Source: Polyangia bacterium (lineage in GTDB: Bacteria > Myxococcota_A > Polyangia > Polyangiales > JAUICN01). Taken from it: a stretch of DNA of 64,000 bases. Positions within the stretch are counted from its first letter, which is position 1. Each line of letters opens with the position of its first letter. The stretch is from NCBI GenBank assembly GCA_030427835.1, contig JAUICN010000005.1, positions 1 to 64,000 of the forward strand, in the 5' to 3' direction. Shown one piece after another: positions 17,254 through 27,041 of the stretch. A program made the translations under genes and the position numbers. The notes under the pieces are model-generated. The model searched no databases and had not been told where the DNA came from. It saw only the letters and a program-made list of their open reading frames with translations.

Positions 17254-19410
17254 CTGCGTACACCCCCCAACCTGCCCTGGGCGCTGCTGCTTCTTGTGGT
17301 GGGCGCCATGGCAGGGTGTGCCACCACCGGGGGGAAACCCGTGGTGCGCAACTTGGACCTGCGCGGGGTAAACTCCTACGACGACCGGGCCCTGGCAGCG
17401 TGCCTTTCCACACACGAACGCGCGGCCTTTGCGGTGAACTTGGGTTCAAGCGCCTACCCAGAATGTGGCGCACCACCCTTTCACGCGACACGGGTTCGCA
17501 TCCCGCTGTGGCGTTGGCCATGGACCCAATGGCCCCAGTTTGAGAGCGAACGTTTCGCGCGGGACCTGCAACGACTGCAACGGTGGTACCAGGCACGCGG
17601 ACACTACGACGCACGGGTGACCGCTGTGGAGGTACGACCGGAGGGCACGTACCCCCGGGAACCCAAGGATGGGTACGGGGAGAAAGGCTCCACGGGTAAG
17701 CACCAGGATTGTGTAGGCAAGGGATGCAAGGTCCGTGTCTCAGTCCAGGTGGAGGAGGGACCGTTTATTCGGGTCACGGAAATCGAGCTTCGCGGTACCG
17801 AGGGCCTGCCACCTTCCGTGGTACGTCGGCTGCGCGACGCCATTACGCTGCGGTTGGGCCGTCGGTTTGACGAATACGAATACGACCACAGCAAGGCCCT
17901 TCTTCTTCACCGTTTGGAAGAGCAGGCCTACGCCCATGCCCGGGTGACCGGCACGGTGGAACTACACCGCAAACAGGGTACCGCTGCGGTGGCATTTGAC
18001 GTGGATCCTGGGCCCGCCTGCACAGTGGGGAAGATTCGGGTGGAGGTGTCCGAACCCCAGGTCAACTGGGTGGTGGGCCGCGGTGTGCTTGAGAAAGAAC
18101 CCATCCTGTTGGCCTCTTTGTTACGGGAGGGCGAACCCTTTCGAAGAAGCGCCCTGTTCGATGCCCAACGGGGTGTGTTTGGCCTTGGTGTGTTTTCTTC
18201 CGTTGAAGTTGAACCCGTCGTGGATACGGTGAACCGGAACCCGGTGGTGAACGTGGTCATTCGCGCCACCCCGGGCAGGTTTCACCGGTACGGTTTGGGA
18301 GCGGGGGTGCAGTCGGGTACCTTTGAGTTTCTGGACGGATCCACCGATCCGGTTCCCCAGTGGGATCTTCACCTACTGGCCCTCATGGAGTTCCGTAATT
18401 TTCTGGGCGGGTACCGGCAACTCCGGATCGAAGAGCGCCCCCGAGCGATTTTCCAGAACTCCAGCCCCCTGACCAACTGGTCCGACCCACGACCCGGCAA
18501 CGAGGTTCGTATTCAGTTTCGCCAACCCTCGTTCCTGGAGCCCCAGACTTCACTCGCCTTTGGGGCCCGTTGGGACCTGGGACCAAACCCCTACAAGGGT
18601 TTCTTTCGACATGACTTGCTTGCACAACTGGGACCGGAACGGGCCTTCTTTGGGGGCCGACTGTTTGCGGCGCTTCGCCTACGGGAAAACGTGTTGGTGC
18701 CACTTGAATCGGGCGACGATGTTCCGAACCGCTACCACACGATGTTCCTGGAACAGTTCCTCAAGGTTGACCTGCGGGATCGGCCACTGGATCCCCGCAA
18801 GGGTGTGTTCTTTTCGGTGGGTGTACATGAGGCCGGCTTTGCGCTCCCCTCTTCCTGGAACTACCTGCGTGTGACTCCCGAGTGGAGGGGCTACGTACCA
18901 CTCGCGCTGGGGTCGGTCCTTGCCGCCAAGCTCGCGGCGGGCGCGCTTGTGGTGTTGGACGCGGACAGCAACTTGGACGCCCAGAGCGCGGCCCTTGGGC
19001 CGGAACGGTTTCGGCTTCGTGGGGGTGGGTCCACCAGCAACCGCGGATACCTGCCTGGAGAGTTGGGGCAAAGCGTAGAAGGCGGAATTCGACGTTGGGA
19101 GGCCTCCCTTGAATTGCGAGTTCCTGTCACGGAATCCCTGCGTGGTGTGCTCTTTGTGGACGGTGCAGATGTGACCACATCGAACCGGTTTCGGTGGAAC
19201 TACGCCCATGTGTCTACGGGTGCCGGCATTCGTTTTCAGACTCCGGTGGGTGCCGTACGGTTTGACGTGGGTTATCAGGTGCCTGGGGGCGCGGTCATTG
19301 GGGGAGAAGACGGGCCGGCCCTATCCGAAAACACCAGCCGTACCGAAGTCAACCTGGGGCTGGTGCAGTTCCCCGGCGCCATGCACCTCACCATCGGGGA
19401 GGCGTTTTGA
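17254..19410 (+). CDS. tamA: Outer-membrane translocation/assembly protein TamA (BamA superfamily)
   Basis: About 718 aa. POTRA-like repeats (for example VEEGPFIRVTEIELRG, with rough limits 80-330) are followed by a C-terminal surface-antigen beta-barrel ending in Phe. The next gene is tamB, so TamA rather than BamA is the best call; the pair helps move lipids or proteins to the outer membrane. The start is a problem. No in-frame ATG lies before the hydrophobic segment WALLLLVVGAMAGC, so I place it at the CTG at 17254, five bases after the cytochrome stop. Upstream in-frame codons overlap that gene. The AMAGC phrase looks like a lipobox, unusual for this family. Confidence 0.85.
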   Translation: MRTPPNLPWALLLLVVGAMAGCATTGGKPVVRNLDLRGVNSYDDRALAACLSTHERAAFAVNLGSSAYPECGAPPFHATRVRIPLWRWPWTQWPQFESERFARDLQRLQRWYQARGHYDARVTAVEVRPEGTYPREPKDGYGEKGSTGKHQDCVGKGCKVRVSVQVEEGPFIRVTEIELRGTEGLPPSVVRRLRDAITLRLGRRFDEYEYDHSKALLLHRLEEQAYAHARVTGTVELHRKQGTAAVAFDVDPGPACTVGKIRVEVSEPQVNWVVGRGVLEKEPILLASLLREGEPFRRSALFDAQRGVFGLGVFSSVEVEPVVDTVNRNPVVNVVIRATPGRFHRYGLGAGVQSGTFEFLDGSTDPVPQWDLHLLALMEFRNFLGGYRQLRIEERPRAIFQNSSPLTNWSDPRPGNEVRIQFRQPSFLEPQTSLAFGARWDLGPNPYKGFFRHDLLAQLGPERAFFGGRLFAALRLRENVLVPLESGDDVPNRYHTMFLEQFLKVDLRDRPLDPRKGVFFSVGVHEAGFALPSSWNYLRVTPEWRGYVPLALGSVLAAKLAAGALVVLDADSNLDAQSAALGPERFRLRGGGSTSNRGYLPGELGQSVEGGIRRWEASLELRVPVTESLRGVLFVDGADVTTSNRFRWNYAHVSTGAGIRFQTPVGAVRFDVGYQVPGGAVIGGEDGPALSENTSRTEVNLGLVQFPGAMHLTIGEAF

Positions 19411-22400
19411 CGACAAGCCCTCAACCCCATCTTTCGCCCACACCACCCGCTCCCCGTGGGAAGGGGCGCGGGCTTCGAAGGGTGTTCACCGTGGTGGGCG
19501 GCCTGCTTGCGGGGGTCACGGTGTGGGCCCTGTGCATGGGTGCAAGTGCGCTGCTTCATCTGCAGACCCACAAGGGTCGAAGCATGGTCAGGAACCTGTT
19601 GCAACGCACCGTTTCCGATTCCATCCAGGGCACGTTGGAGGTGCAGAGCGTGGACGCGCTGGGCCTTGCATGGCCAAGCCTTTTGCACCCCTTGGGCCTA
19701 GGCACGTTTCAGGTTCGAGGGGTGCACGTGTGGAGTCCGGAGGGATTGCTTGTGCTGTCTGCACAACGGGTGCGCGCGGTGCCCAGGGCCGTGCGGTGGT
19801 CGTTTGGAGAGGATGGTGAGCGGCCTGCTCAACTGGAGTTTGTACTGGGCGCGCTTTCGATTGAGGGCGCGCACATTGCCCTGGGGAGACCCAGGGGCGC
19901 GTCCGACGAGGGTGCTGTGGGTGGGGATCTTCCGTGGCCGCTGGTGCGGGCGCTGACCCCCGTAGAACATGGCACGTCTTCCGTTGCAATGGATGTGGGC
20001 TTCGAGATCGCGCATGTTCGAGTCGAGGGCTCTACCCTGCTTTGGCACATGGATGAGTCCACTCCGGCGCGTGTGCACCGATGGACCGACGTGCATCTGC
20101 AGGGCGAGCTCCGCGTGGATGCCGAGATGGACCAGACTAGGTTGCACATGGGCGTTCATCACTTGCGGGGAGACAACCGGACGGTGCTCGGGGAATGGTC
20201 ACGGATTCGGGGTCGGAGCCTTGAGCTCCGGATCCCCGGGGAGGGACCCACGCGCGCCACGGGCCGGGTGAGCGTGTACGCCCGGGGAAACCACAGGGAT
20301 CTTTCCCTCAAGCCTCAGTCACAGCCGACGGACGAAACGTTGCCCCCGGTGCGACAGGTGATGGCAGCCTGGTTTCGGATGGGCCACGCCCTGCGCGCGC
20401 ATGTACACCTCAGGGACGCCCCGGTGCGATGGGTGGATTCCGTGACGGCTTCCATCGGTGGAACGGATCCTGCCGACCGGGACTCGATGGGGGTGGGGAT
20501 TGTGGGTGGTGGCGTCACCGGCTGGGGCCATGTCAGGCAGCGGCTGGACCAGGTGAATCGGGGCCGCGCCCGGGCTTGGTTGCGTTCTGGGCTTGGCCCG
20601 TTGTCCCTTTCTGCCACCTGGGGTGCCCCTGCGGTGGTGACGGGTGGCTCAAAGAAGCACCACGACCCCACTCCCCCGGATCTTTCGGGAACGGATATCC
20701 GGATTTACGCGCCGTGGCTCCAGGTCCCGTTGACGCTGCAAACGGCACTGGGCGTGGCGCCGGAACTGCAGCGCGACCCCATGGGAGTTCAGGGCTCCCT
20801 AGAGGTCGGCATGCGCGATGCGCCCCGCGGATCGCTCGCCTCTCCCCGAGTGACGGCGCAGTTGGACCGGCTGCAATGGGGCAAGGTGCATCAGGCTGGC
20901 ACCCATCTGCGCGCTCGATTCACCGAGAGCACGCACTCCGGAGGCACACAGGTTTCCCTGGATCAGCTTAGCACCCATTCCAAGGAACGCCGTGTTGTCG
21001 CTTCTGGAGGCGTTGCCATTGACTGGCGAGACTCAGAAGACGGAGCGCCGGTGAAGTATCGCAACCTTGCGCTGAACGTGGATGCCCAACTTTTTGATCT
21101 GAGGCACGAGCGGCAATTGTGGAATGAAACCCTAACCCGCATGGATATTTCAATTCCACGAAATGTGGCGGGCCGGGCGAAGGTTCGGGGAAAGCTTTCC
21201 AGCCCCCAGGGCCGAGCGGTAGGCTTTGTGGGGGAAGCCTCTGTTCAGAGCCTTCGCTGGGAGGACCTCCAAGCTGGGCACGTCCGTTTGGGACTGACCG
21301 CCCATGCACCCCGTTTGGGTGCCGTGAACTCCACGCAGTTGCAGGTAGGGGCGGTGCTTGACGCCGACGCCGTGCGCGTCGATCCATCCTTGATACAACA
21401 CATGGAAGGCACCTGGAACGGCAGCCTTCGGGAGTCCATTTGGACCCTTGGGATTCGCCATGATGGGCACCAACTCCAGGCAAAGGGAGAGTTTGATACT
21501 CCCACTCACGGCGCGGGTTTCACAAACGTCCACGTGCAAGAGTTGCGTGCACAACTTGCAGGGAAGCAACCTTGGGTCGGTCAGGGGCAACTCCAAATCT
21601 CGCCCGCGGGGGCCGTCACGTTCTCGAAGACTCGCGCCACTTCGGGATGGACGGCAGGGAACCGGGTTCAATCCGTTGACCTAGCGGGAACCTACGCACC
21701 CCAGGGAACCACGGACCTTGCTGTGGACATGCAGGATTTGGAGGTGGGAAGCCTTGTGCCGTCCGCGTCGGGGGAAGCTCCGATCACCGGTCGTCTCAAC
21801 GGTGACATCCGCGCGCGTGCGGACGTTGATGGGTTCTCTTTGGTGGCGGAAGGAGAACTGCAGAGCGGTCATATGGGGCCCACCCCGCTTGAGGCTCGGT
21901 ACCTTGTTGAAGTGGATCCTACCTCCATGGTCGTGGAGGGCCGTTTCGACTTTGGAGCGGCGGGTCAGGTGGATGTGGAAAGCTCGATGCTTTGGTCGGA
22001 GCGGGTCCCTACCTTGCCCGAGTTGGATTTCCTTCAGCTGTTGGAAAACGCCTATCACACAGGATCCATGGAACTCACCCATACGGACCTTCAAGTGCTT
22101 GGCCGCCTTTGGCAGGACCACCGTGCACGGTCAGGTCACCACGCCTTGAAGGGCCCGCAGATAGTCACCGGCCTTGCCAATGGAACACTTTCCTGGGAAG
22201 GCCTTTGGGTCGCACCCGAACTCTCCTTTGACCTGGTGGGCGAGAGGGTACGGCTTCTCGGTGACAAGCCGTTCGACGTCCGTGCGGGGTTTCAATACAG
22301 CTCCGGTGCTCTTTCCACGCAATGGACCGCGCTTGAGGGCCCAAGAATGTTGGCCCAGCTTGAGGGCAGTATTTGGACCGACCTGACCTCGCTTTTGGCC

Positions 22401-24593
22401 GACCCCGAAACGGCTCTCGGGTCGTTGCCCGATACTCCATGGAAGGTATCGGCCAAGGTTCCGCCATCAAGGCTTTCCCAGCTGCCTTGGTCCAGCGTGC
22501 TTGCGGGTCTGCACGCGGGTGCCGTTGTGGAGCCCACAGAACCTGCCCTGGGGGATGGACGACTTGACCCCAGGTTCGGTGATCCAATGGTGGAGGTCAA
22601 CGCTTCCCTTTCCGGTGGTGCGTTGGCGCCCCGGGGAGATGTGCAAGCACGCGTTGCATGGAATCACGTGGGTGCCCGATGCGGAGCGGAAACGGATGGT
22701 GTCGAGCCCGGTCACCCACTCCGTCGGGACAATGTTCGTGCGCCTATGGCCCTTACGCTGCACGGGGAGCTACGGGGTGAAACCACTCGATTCACCGTAC
22801 GGGGCTTTGATCGAAAGCAGCCGCTTGGACAGGTGACGTTTGCTGTACCCACCCCACTGCAGCAATGGATGAAACAGGGACAGCTCCCAGGCTCTGTGCC
22901 TGTCGCGCTGACGGCCGATCTGAACGCGACACGGACCGAAGAACTACCCTGGGCCTGCGAGATCCTCACGGGCCCTTTTCGGGCTCAACTCCGTGGAGCG
23001 GACCTGGGGACGCCCGACGCACAGCTCAACTACCGGGCCCATGGCCTCTTGCGTTCCACGGAACGGCTTCCGCTTGCGGTGGACGGTACGGTCAACCCGG
23101 TGGGACTCCTGGGCGAGGCTCGTATCGGAACGGGCGACCCGACCTCCAAAGGCGGACGACTGCACTGGAATGTTCCCTGGCTCAGTTTGACTGCGACTGA
23201 ACAGACATCTTCCTCATCCGTGCTTCTGGGGGCGCAGGTTTCCGCATTGCCGCTTTCGCTCATCACCGAATGGCTTCCCGACTATCGCGGATCCCAGGGT
23301 TTGATGGACGCCGATCTCCAGGTACGCGGATCCTTGGTTGCCCCAGAGTTTGTGGGCACCGCAAGCATTCATCAGGGGACCGTACTCGTGGACGGACTGG
23401 GACAACCCCTTCGACAGGTGGACGGTAGGGCTCGATTCGAGGGCTCGAACGTCACCATTGAGAAACTCGTCACAAGGGAAGGCGACGGCCGGGTTCTCAT
23501 GAATGGGAACATGCAGCTGCGGGGATGGAACCCCTCATCTGCACGGGTGCACGTCGTGACTCACCAGTTCCCCATCCAGGATGAGGGCAGCCTAATGGCC
23601 ACGGCCACGGGTGATGTGGACGCGTCCATCCGTTGGAAACCTTCCACGGGGAACCCTGGATCCGGGGTACAGGACCTGCATGCACAAATCCGAGTCAATT
23701 CCATGGACCTTGCGCTACCCACCCAACCTTCCCGTACGATTCAAGGGTTGGCGCCCCACCCCGACGTGACCCTCGTGGACCACAAGCGTGCCCAGGAACA
23801 GGTGGGCATGACCCAGGTGCGGGTGCTGACCCGTGAACCGGTGTGGGTGCATCGATCGGATTTCAAGGCCCGGGTTGGTCTGGACCTGGATGTGATTCAC
23901 AACGGCGAACTCTGGACGTTCGAGGGTGCCGCCCACCTGTCGGAAGGAACCTTTTCGGTTGTGGGAAAAGAGTTTCACATCGATCGGGGCACGATGACCT
24001 TCACCCGCACAGGTGGCCTCGACCCGATGGTGGATTTGGCGGCCACCCATACGCTGCGCTCCATCTCGAGCACGGAAGTGACCATGCGTGTGACGGGGCT
24101 TCTGTCGGACCCACGGGTGGAGTTCCAGAGCAATCACCCGGACTGCAACACCCAGGACACCATCGTGACCATGTTGCTTAGCGACTACTGCGGCGCGCAG
24201 GACGACTTGATCTCGGCGGATGAGGCGGGTGCTGCGGGCGAGACTCGGCGTATGTTGTCCGGGGTGTTGGCGGGTTTGCTTACCATGACCGCCCAGGGGG
24301 AGCTGGGAGCGGTGGTTCCGAACCTGGTGGTAGAACAGTCAGGGGCGGGCCACAGTACGCGCATTCGCGCAGGTTTTCGGGCCGACTCCGTGATCCCCAA
24401 GGCCCTGCGCCGGGTGGTTCAGGGCGTGTACGTGGAGGGGGCCCTGGTCACCCAGGGGCCCGATGATCACGCAAGCGACGCCAGGTTGCTTCCAGGGTTT
24501 CTGGTACAACTTCTTTTCCCCCAGCATTTTGTGAGCACGGGCACCTTTGATCCCCCGGACAGTTGGAGTGTGGACCTTACCTGGGAGCCCTAG
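19407..24593 (+). CDS. tamB: Translocation/assembly protein TamB (AsmA-like bridge protein)
   Basis: 1728 aa. One N-terminal signal anchor (about residues 25-55) is followed by a very long beta-rich repetitive region and the conserved TamB C-terminal domain, with phrases such as FSVVGKEFHIDRGTMTF and GLLSDPRVEFQSN. Family members form a hydrophobic groove across the periplasm and work with TamA in phospholipid or outer-membrane protein transport. The TTG start overlaps the tamA stop (TTGA) and is preceded by GGGGAGG, a clear coupled start. It is longer than the E. coli protein but normal for deltaproteobacterial relatives. Confidence 0.92.
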   Translation: MTTSPQPHLSPTPPAPRGKGRGLRRVFTVVGGLLAGVTVWALCMGASALLHLQTHKGRSMVRNLLQRTVSDSIQGTLEVQSVDALGLAWPSLLHPLGLGTFQVRGVHVWSPEGLLVLSAQRVRAVPRAVRWSFGEDGERPAQLEFVLGALSIEGAHIALGRPRGASDEGAVGGDLPWPLVRALTPVEHGTSSVAMDVGFEIAHVRVEGSTLLWHMDESTPARVHRWTDVHLQGELRVDAEMDQTRLHMGVHHLRGDNRTVLGEWSRIRGRSLELRIPGEGPTRATGRVSVYARGNHRDLSLKPQSQPTDETLPPVRQVMAAWFRMGHALRAHVHLRDAPVRWVDSVTASIGGTDPADRDSMGVGIVGGGVTGWGHVRQRLDQVNRGRARAWLRSGLGPLSLSATWGAPAVVTGGSKKHHDPTPPDLSGTDIRIYAPWLQVPLTLQTALGVAPELQRDPMGVQGSLEVGMRDAPRGSLASPRVTAQLDRLQWGKVHQAGTHLRARFTESTHSGGTQVSLDQLSTHSKERRVVASGGVAIDWRDSEDGAPVKYRNLALNVDAQLFDLRHERQLWNETLTRMDISIPRNVAGRAKVRGKLSSPQGRAVGFVGEASVQSLRWEDLQAGHVRLGLTAHAPRLGAVNSTQLQVGAVLDADAVRVDPSLIQHMEGTWNGSLRESIWTLGIRHDGHQLQAKGEFDTPTHGAGFTNVHVQELRAQLAGKQPWVGQGQLQISPAGAVTFSKTRATSGWTAGNRVQSVDLAGTYAPQGTTDLAVDMQDLEVGSLVPSASGEAPITGRLNGDIRARADVDGFSLVAEGELQSGHMGPTPLEARYLVEVDPTSMVVEGRFDFGAAGQVDVESSMLWSERVPTLPELDFLQLLENAYHTGSMELTHTDLQVLGRLWQDHRARSGHHALKGPQIVTGLANGTLSWEGLWVAPELSFDLVGERVRLLGDKPFDVRAGFQYSSGALSTQWTALEGPRMLAQLEGSIWTDLTSLLADPETALGSLPDTPWKVSAKVPPSRLSQLPWSSVLAGLHAGAVVEPTEPALGDGRLDPRFGDPMVEVNASLSGGALAPRGDVQARVAWNHVGARCGAETDGVEPGHPLRRDNVRAPMALTLHGELRGETTRFTVRGFDRKQPLGQVTFAVPTPLQQWMKQGQLPGSVPVALTADLNATRTEELPWACEILTGPFRAQLRGADLGTPDAQLNYRAHGLLRSTERLPLAVDGTVNPVGLLGEARIGTGDPTSKGGRLHWNVPWLSLTATEQTSSSSVLLGAQVSALPLSLITEWLPDYRGSQGLMDADLQVRGSLVAPEFVGTASIHQGTVLVDGLGQPLRQVDGRARFEGSNVTIEKLVTREGDGRVLMNGNMQLRGWNPSSARVHVVTHQFPIQDEGSLMATATGDVDASIRWKPSTGNPGSGVQDLHAQIRVNSMDLALPTQPSRTIQGLAPHPDVTLVDHKRAQEQVGMTQVRVLTREPVWVHRSDFKARVGLDLDVIHNGELWTFEGAAHLSEGTFSVVGKEFHIDRGTMTFTRTGGLDPMVDLAATHTLRSISSTEVTMRVTGLLSDPRVEFQSNHPDCNTQDTIVTMLLSDYCGAQDDLISADEAGAAGETRRMLSGVLAGLLTMTAQGELGAVVPNLVVEQSGAGHSTRIRAGFRADSVIPKALRRVVQGVYVEGALVTQGPDDHASDARLLPGFLVQLLFPQHFVSTGTFDPPDSWSVDLTWEP

Positions 24594-24608
24594 TAGGATG
24601 CCCCAACT

Positions 24609-26003
24609 ATGTCCATGGATGCATCGGAAGCCACACGTACACTTTTTGGAACGGACGGAATACGGGGCTGTGCCAACCAGGATTCCATGACACCCGAGGT
24701 TGCGTTTCGCCTGGGAGCTGCGCTCACCTGGGAGCTGCGCCAGGGGAAAACCCAAACCCCGCGGATCGTGGTGGGCAAGGATACACGCTTGAGCGGCTAC
24801 ATGTTGGAGACGGCTCTTGCCTCCGGCGTATGCGCGCTTGGGGGCCAGGTATTGCTGTGCGGTCCCCTTCCCACCCCGGCCATTTCTTACATCACCACGA
24901 GCATGCGGGCCGACGCGGGAGTCGTGATCAGCGCCTCCCACAACCCCTACCAGGACAATGGCATCAAGTTGTTCGACCGTGACGGTTTCAAATTTCCAGA
25001 CTCCACCGAGACCCACTTGGAAGCAATCATGGCGGGTACGGCCATCGACCGAAACCGCCCAAGGGGGACCGGTGTGGGACGGGCGGAACGTATTGAGGAT
25101 GCCACTGGAAGGTATGTGACCTTTGCTAAATCTGCATTACCCCAGCACCTGTCCCTTGTGGGAACGCGCATTTGTGTGGATGCCGCCCACGGCGCCGCCT
25201 ACCGCGCTGCGCCCAGTGTATTTTCAGAGTTGGGTGCCACCGTGTACGGCCTCGGGGATCGCCCCAACGGAAAGAACATCAACCACCGTGTGGGGGCGTT
25301 GCATCCGGAAACCTGTGCACGGGAGGTCATCCGCCGCCGGGCGGACATTGGGATTGCCCTGGACGGTGACGCGGATCGCCTGATCGTGGTGGATGAAAAG
25401 GGAAACGTGGTGGATGGAGATACCATCATGGCGCTATGCGCCGGTCGCATGCTGCAGCGCAAGGAGCTCAAGCGTCGCACGTTGGTCTCCACGGTGATGA
25501 GCAATTTGGGACTGGAACAGGCCATCGAACGGCAGGGTGGAAAGATGCTGCGAACTGCCGTGGGGGATCGCCATGTGGTGGCGGCCATGCGCAAGCGCCA
25601 ACTCAATTTTGGGGGAGAGCAGTCGGGCCACCTTGTGTTTCTGGATCATTGCACCACGGGGGACGGCATTGTTGCTGCACTACAACTGCTGTCTGTCGTT
25701 CTCGAACAGCAACGCCCCCTGTCGGAACTCGCTTCCGAAGCCATGGAGCGGGTGCCCCAGGTTCTCCTGAGCGAGACGTTTCGTCAGCGACAAAAACTCA
25801 GTGCCATGGCGCGTACCGCAAGGGCGACCCGGGCCGCGACAAAGCGATTGGGAAATCGTGGCCGCGTGCTTGTCCGATGGAGCGGAACCGAGCCCAAGCT
25901 GCGCGTGATGTTGGAAGGCCCAAACTCCACAACCATTCAACGTATGGCCGAAGGCATTATGGACGCAGCCGCGACCGACCTATCTTCTCTGGGGAACAAG
26001 TAG
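24609..26003 (+). CDS. glmM: Phosphoglucosamine mutase
   Basis: 464 aa. It begins TLFGTDGIRG and has the phosphoserine loop ISASHNPYQDNGIK, the metal loop LDGDADRL and the phosphate-binding RWSGTEPKLRVM. GlmM interconverts glucosamine-6- and glucosamine-1-phosphate for peptidoglycan and LPS precursors. It follows tamB by 15 bases. Its last 24 bases overlap the 3' end of the convergent cdaR-like gene. In many Firmicutes glmM lies in line with cdaA-cdaR; here it is inverted. Confidence 0.96.
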   Translation: MSMDASEATRTLFGTDGIRGCANQDSMTPEVAFRLGAALTWELRQGKTQTPRIVVGKDTRLSGYMLETALASGVCALGGQVLLCGPLPTPAISYITTSMRADAGVVISASHNPYQDNGIKLFDRDGFKFPDSTETHLEAIMAGTAIDRNRPRGTGVGRAERIEDATGRYVTFAKSALPQHLSLVGTRICVDAAHGAAYRAAPSVFSELGATVYGLGDRPNGKNINHRVGALHPETCAREVIRRRADIGIALDGDADRLIVVDEKGNVVDGDTIMALCAGRMLQRKELKRRTLVSTVMSNLGLEQAIERQGGKMLRTAVGDRHVVAAMRKRQLNFGGEQSGHLVFLDHCTTGDGIVAALQLLSVVLEQQRPLSELASEAMERVPQVLLSETFRQRQKLSAMARTARATRAATKRLGNRGRVLVRWSGTEPKLRVMLEGPNSTTIQRMAEGIMDAAATDLSSLGNK

Positions 26004-27041
26004 CACTTCCTGGGGTTCCACGGTCTGCACCTCGAACCCTTCAGGGATCCCGCGCACCTCCACCTTTGCAAACTGGCGACTATTGGTTTTGTCCGTCGCG
26101 GGTTCCACCATGGCCAATAGGGCTTCGGGATCAAACCCGTTCCACTGGTTGGGCGGTGCACTGAGTTGAACCGACACGTGGACTGGCTTCACTCTTGGAG
26201 GATTGGCAACACCTACCACCTGCACTTCCACCCGACGGATCCACCGTTGCTCTCGAATTTGCACGAGCTCCGCGTCCACCCGTACTCGGCTGTCATCCAT
26301 GTATCGGGTGTTTGCCGTTGCGGGCTGTAGACGCAGGGTATGCTGGGACTTCCCTTCCCCAAGCTGAGAAAGGTCCAGGGGTTCCGTACGGATCTGTGTC
26401 AGGGCACCCAACCGGGTCGCTGCCCCCTTGAGCCGAACCCGGGAGGGAACAGCCACCGGTGGATGCTTGAGTTCCAACCCCTCGGGAACTTGCCCTTCAA
26501 GCACGACACGAACGGCGATGCTTCTCACGCCAAGCTCATCCCAATCCAGCTCAAATGCATCTGGAGAAATCTGAGTGACACTAATTCCCATGGGCACGTT
26601 CAACTGGCTTGCATCCAGGTAGTAGTAGGCACCATCCGCCTGGGCCAGATTGATCTGAATGGGATCTAGGGTCAGGTCATTGAGCACCGAACGGCTGCCC
26701 TGGAGGGTAAGGCGAATCTGTGCAGGAAGTTCGCTGACCAATACGCGCCCATCCTCCTCGGAGGGAACGTCCGCAATGAGATCCACAAATACGGATCGTT
26801 GGGCATCTTCACCGCTACGTACTACAGAAAACAGCACAATGGCCGCACCCAGGGCCAACACCTTGAGCATGGCGTTGTGGGTGAACACCGCCGCCCACCC
26901 GGGAGGTGCCTGGTCCAGAACCGGGGGAGGGCTGGGCTTGCTCGAGAGACGGGGAGGGTTCGATGAGGTTGCCGGTTTGGGCAGGGATGCCTGTGGGGAG
27001 CCCGGCTGTTTGGGCGGCATGGGTGAAGGGCGTTCGTTCAT
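25980..27041 (-). CDS. cdaR: YbbR-domain protein, CdaR-like regulator of diadenylate cyclase
   Basis: 353 aa. A Pro/Ser-rich cytoplasmic N-terminus of about 55 residues precedes one membrane helix (VLALGAAIVLFSVV), followed by extracytoplasmic beta-rich YbbR repeats. In Firmicutes, YbbR proteins bind and modulate the cyclase CdaA. The start overlaps the cdaA stop by four bases (ATGA), which supports a joint complex. The 3' end overlaps glmM tail to tail by 24 bases. The symbol rests on context and the domain. Confidence 0.82.
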   Translation of the reverse strand: MNERPSPMPPKQPGSPQASLPKPATSSNPPRLSSKPSPPPVLDQAPPGWAAVFTHNAMLKVLALGAAIVLFSVVRSGEDAQRSVFVDLIADVPSEEDGRVLVSELPAQIRLTLQGSRSVLNDLTLDPIQINLAQADGAYYYLDASQLNVPMGISVTQISPDAFELDWDELGVRSIAVRVVLEGQVPEGLELKHPPVAVPSRVRLKGAATRLGALTQIRTEPLDLSQLGEGKSQHTLRLQPATANTRYMDDSRVRVDAELVQIREQRWIRRVEVQVVGVANPPRVKPVHVSVQLSAPPNQWNGFDPEALLAMVEPATDKTNSRQFAKVEVRGIPEGFEVQTVEPQEVLLVPQRR

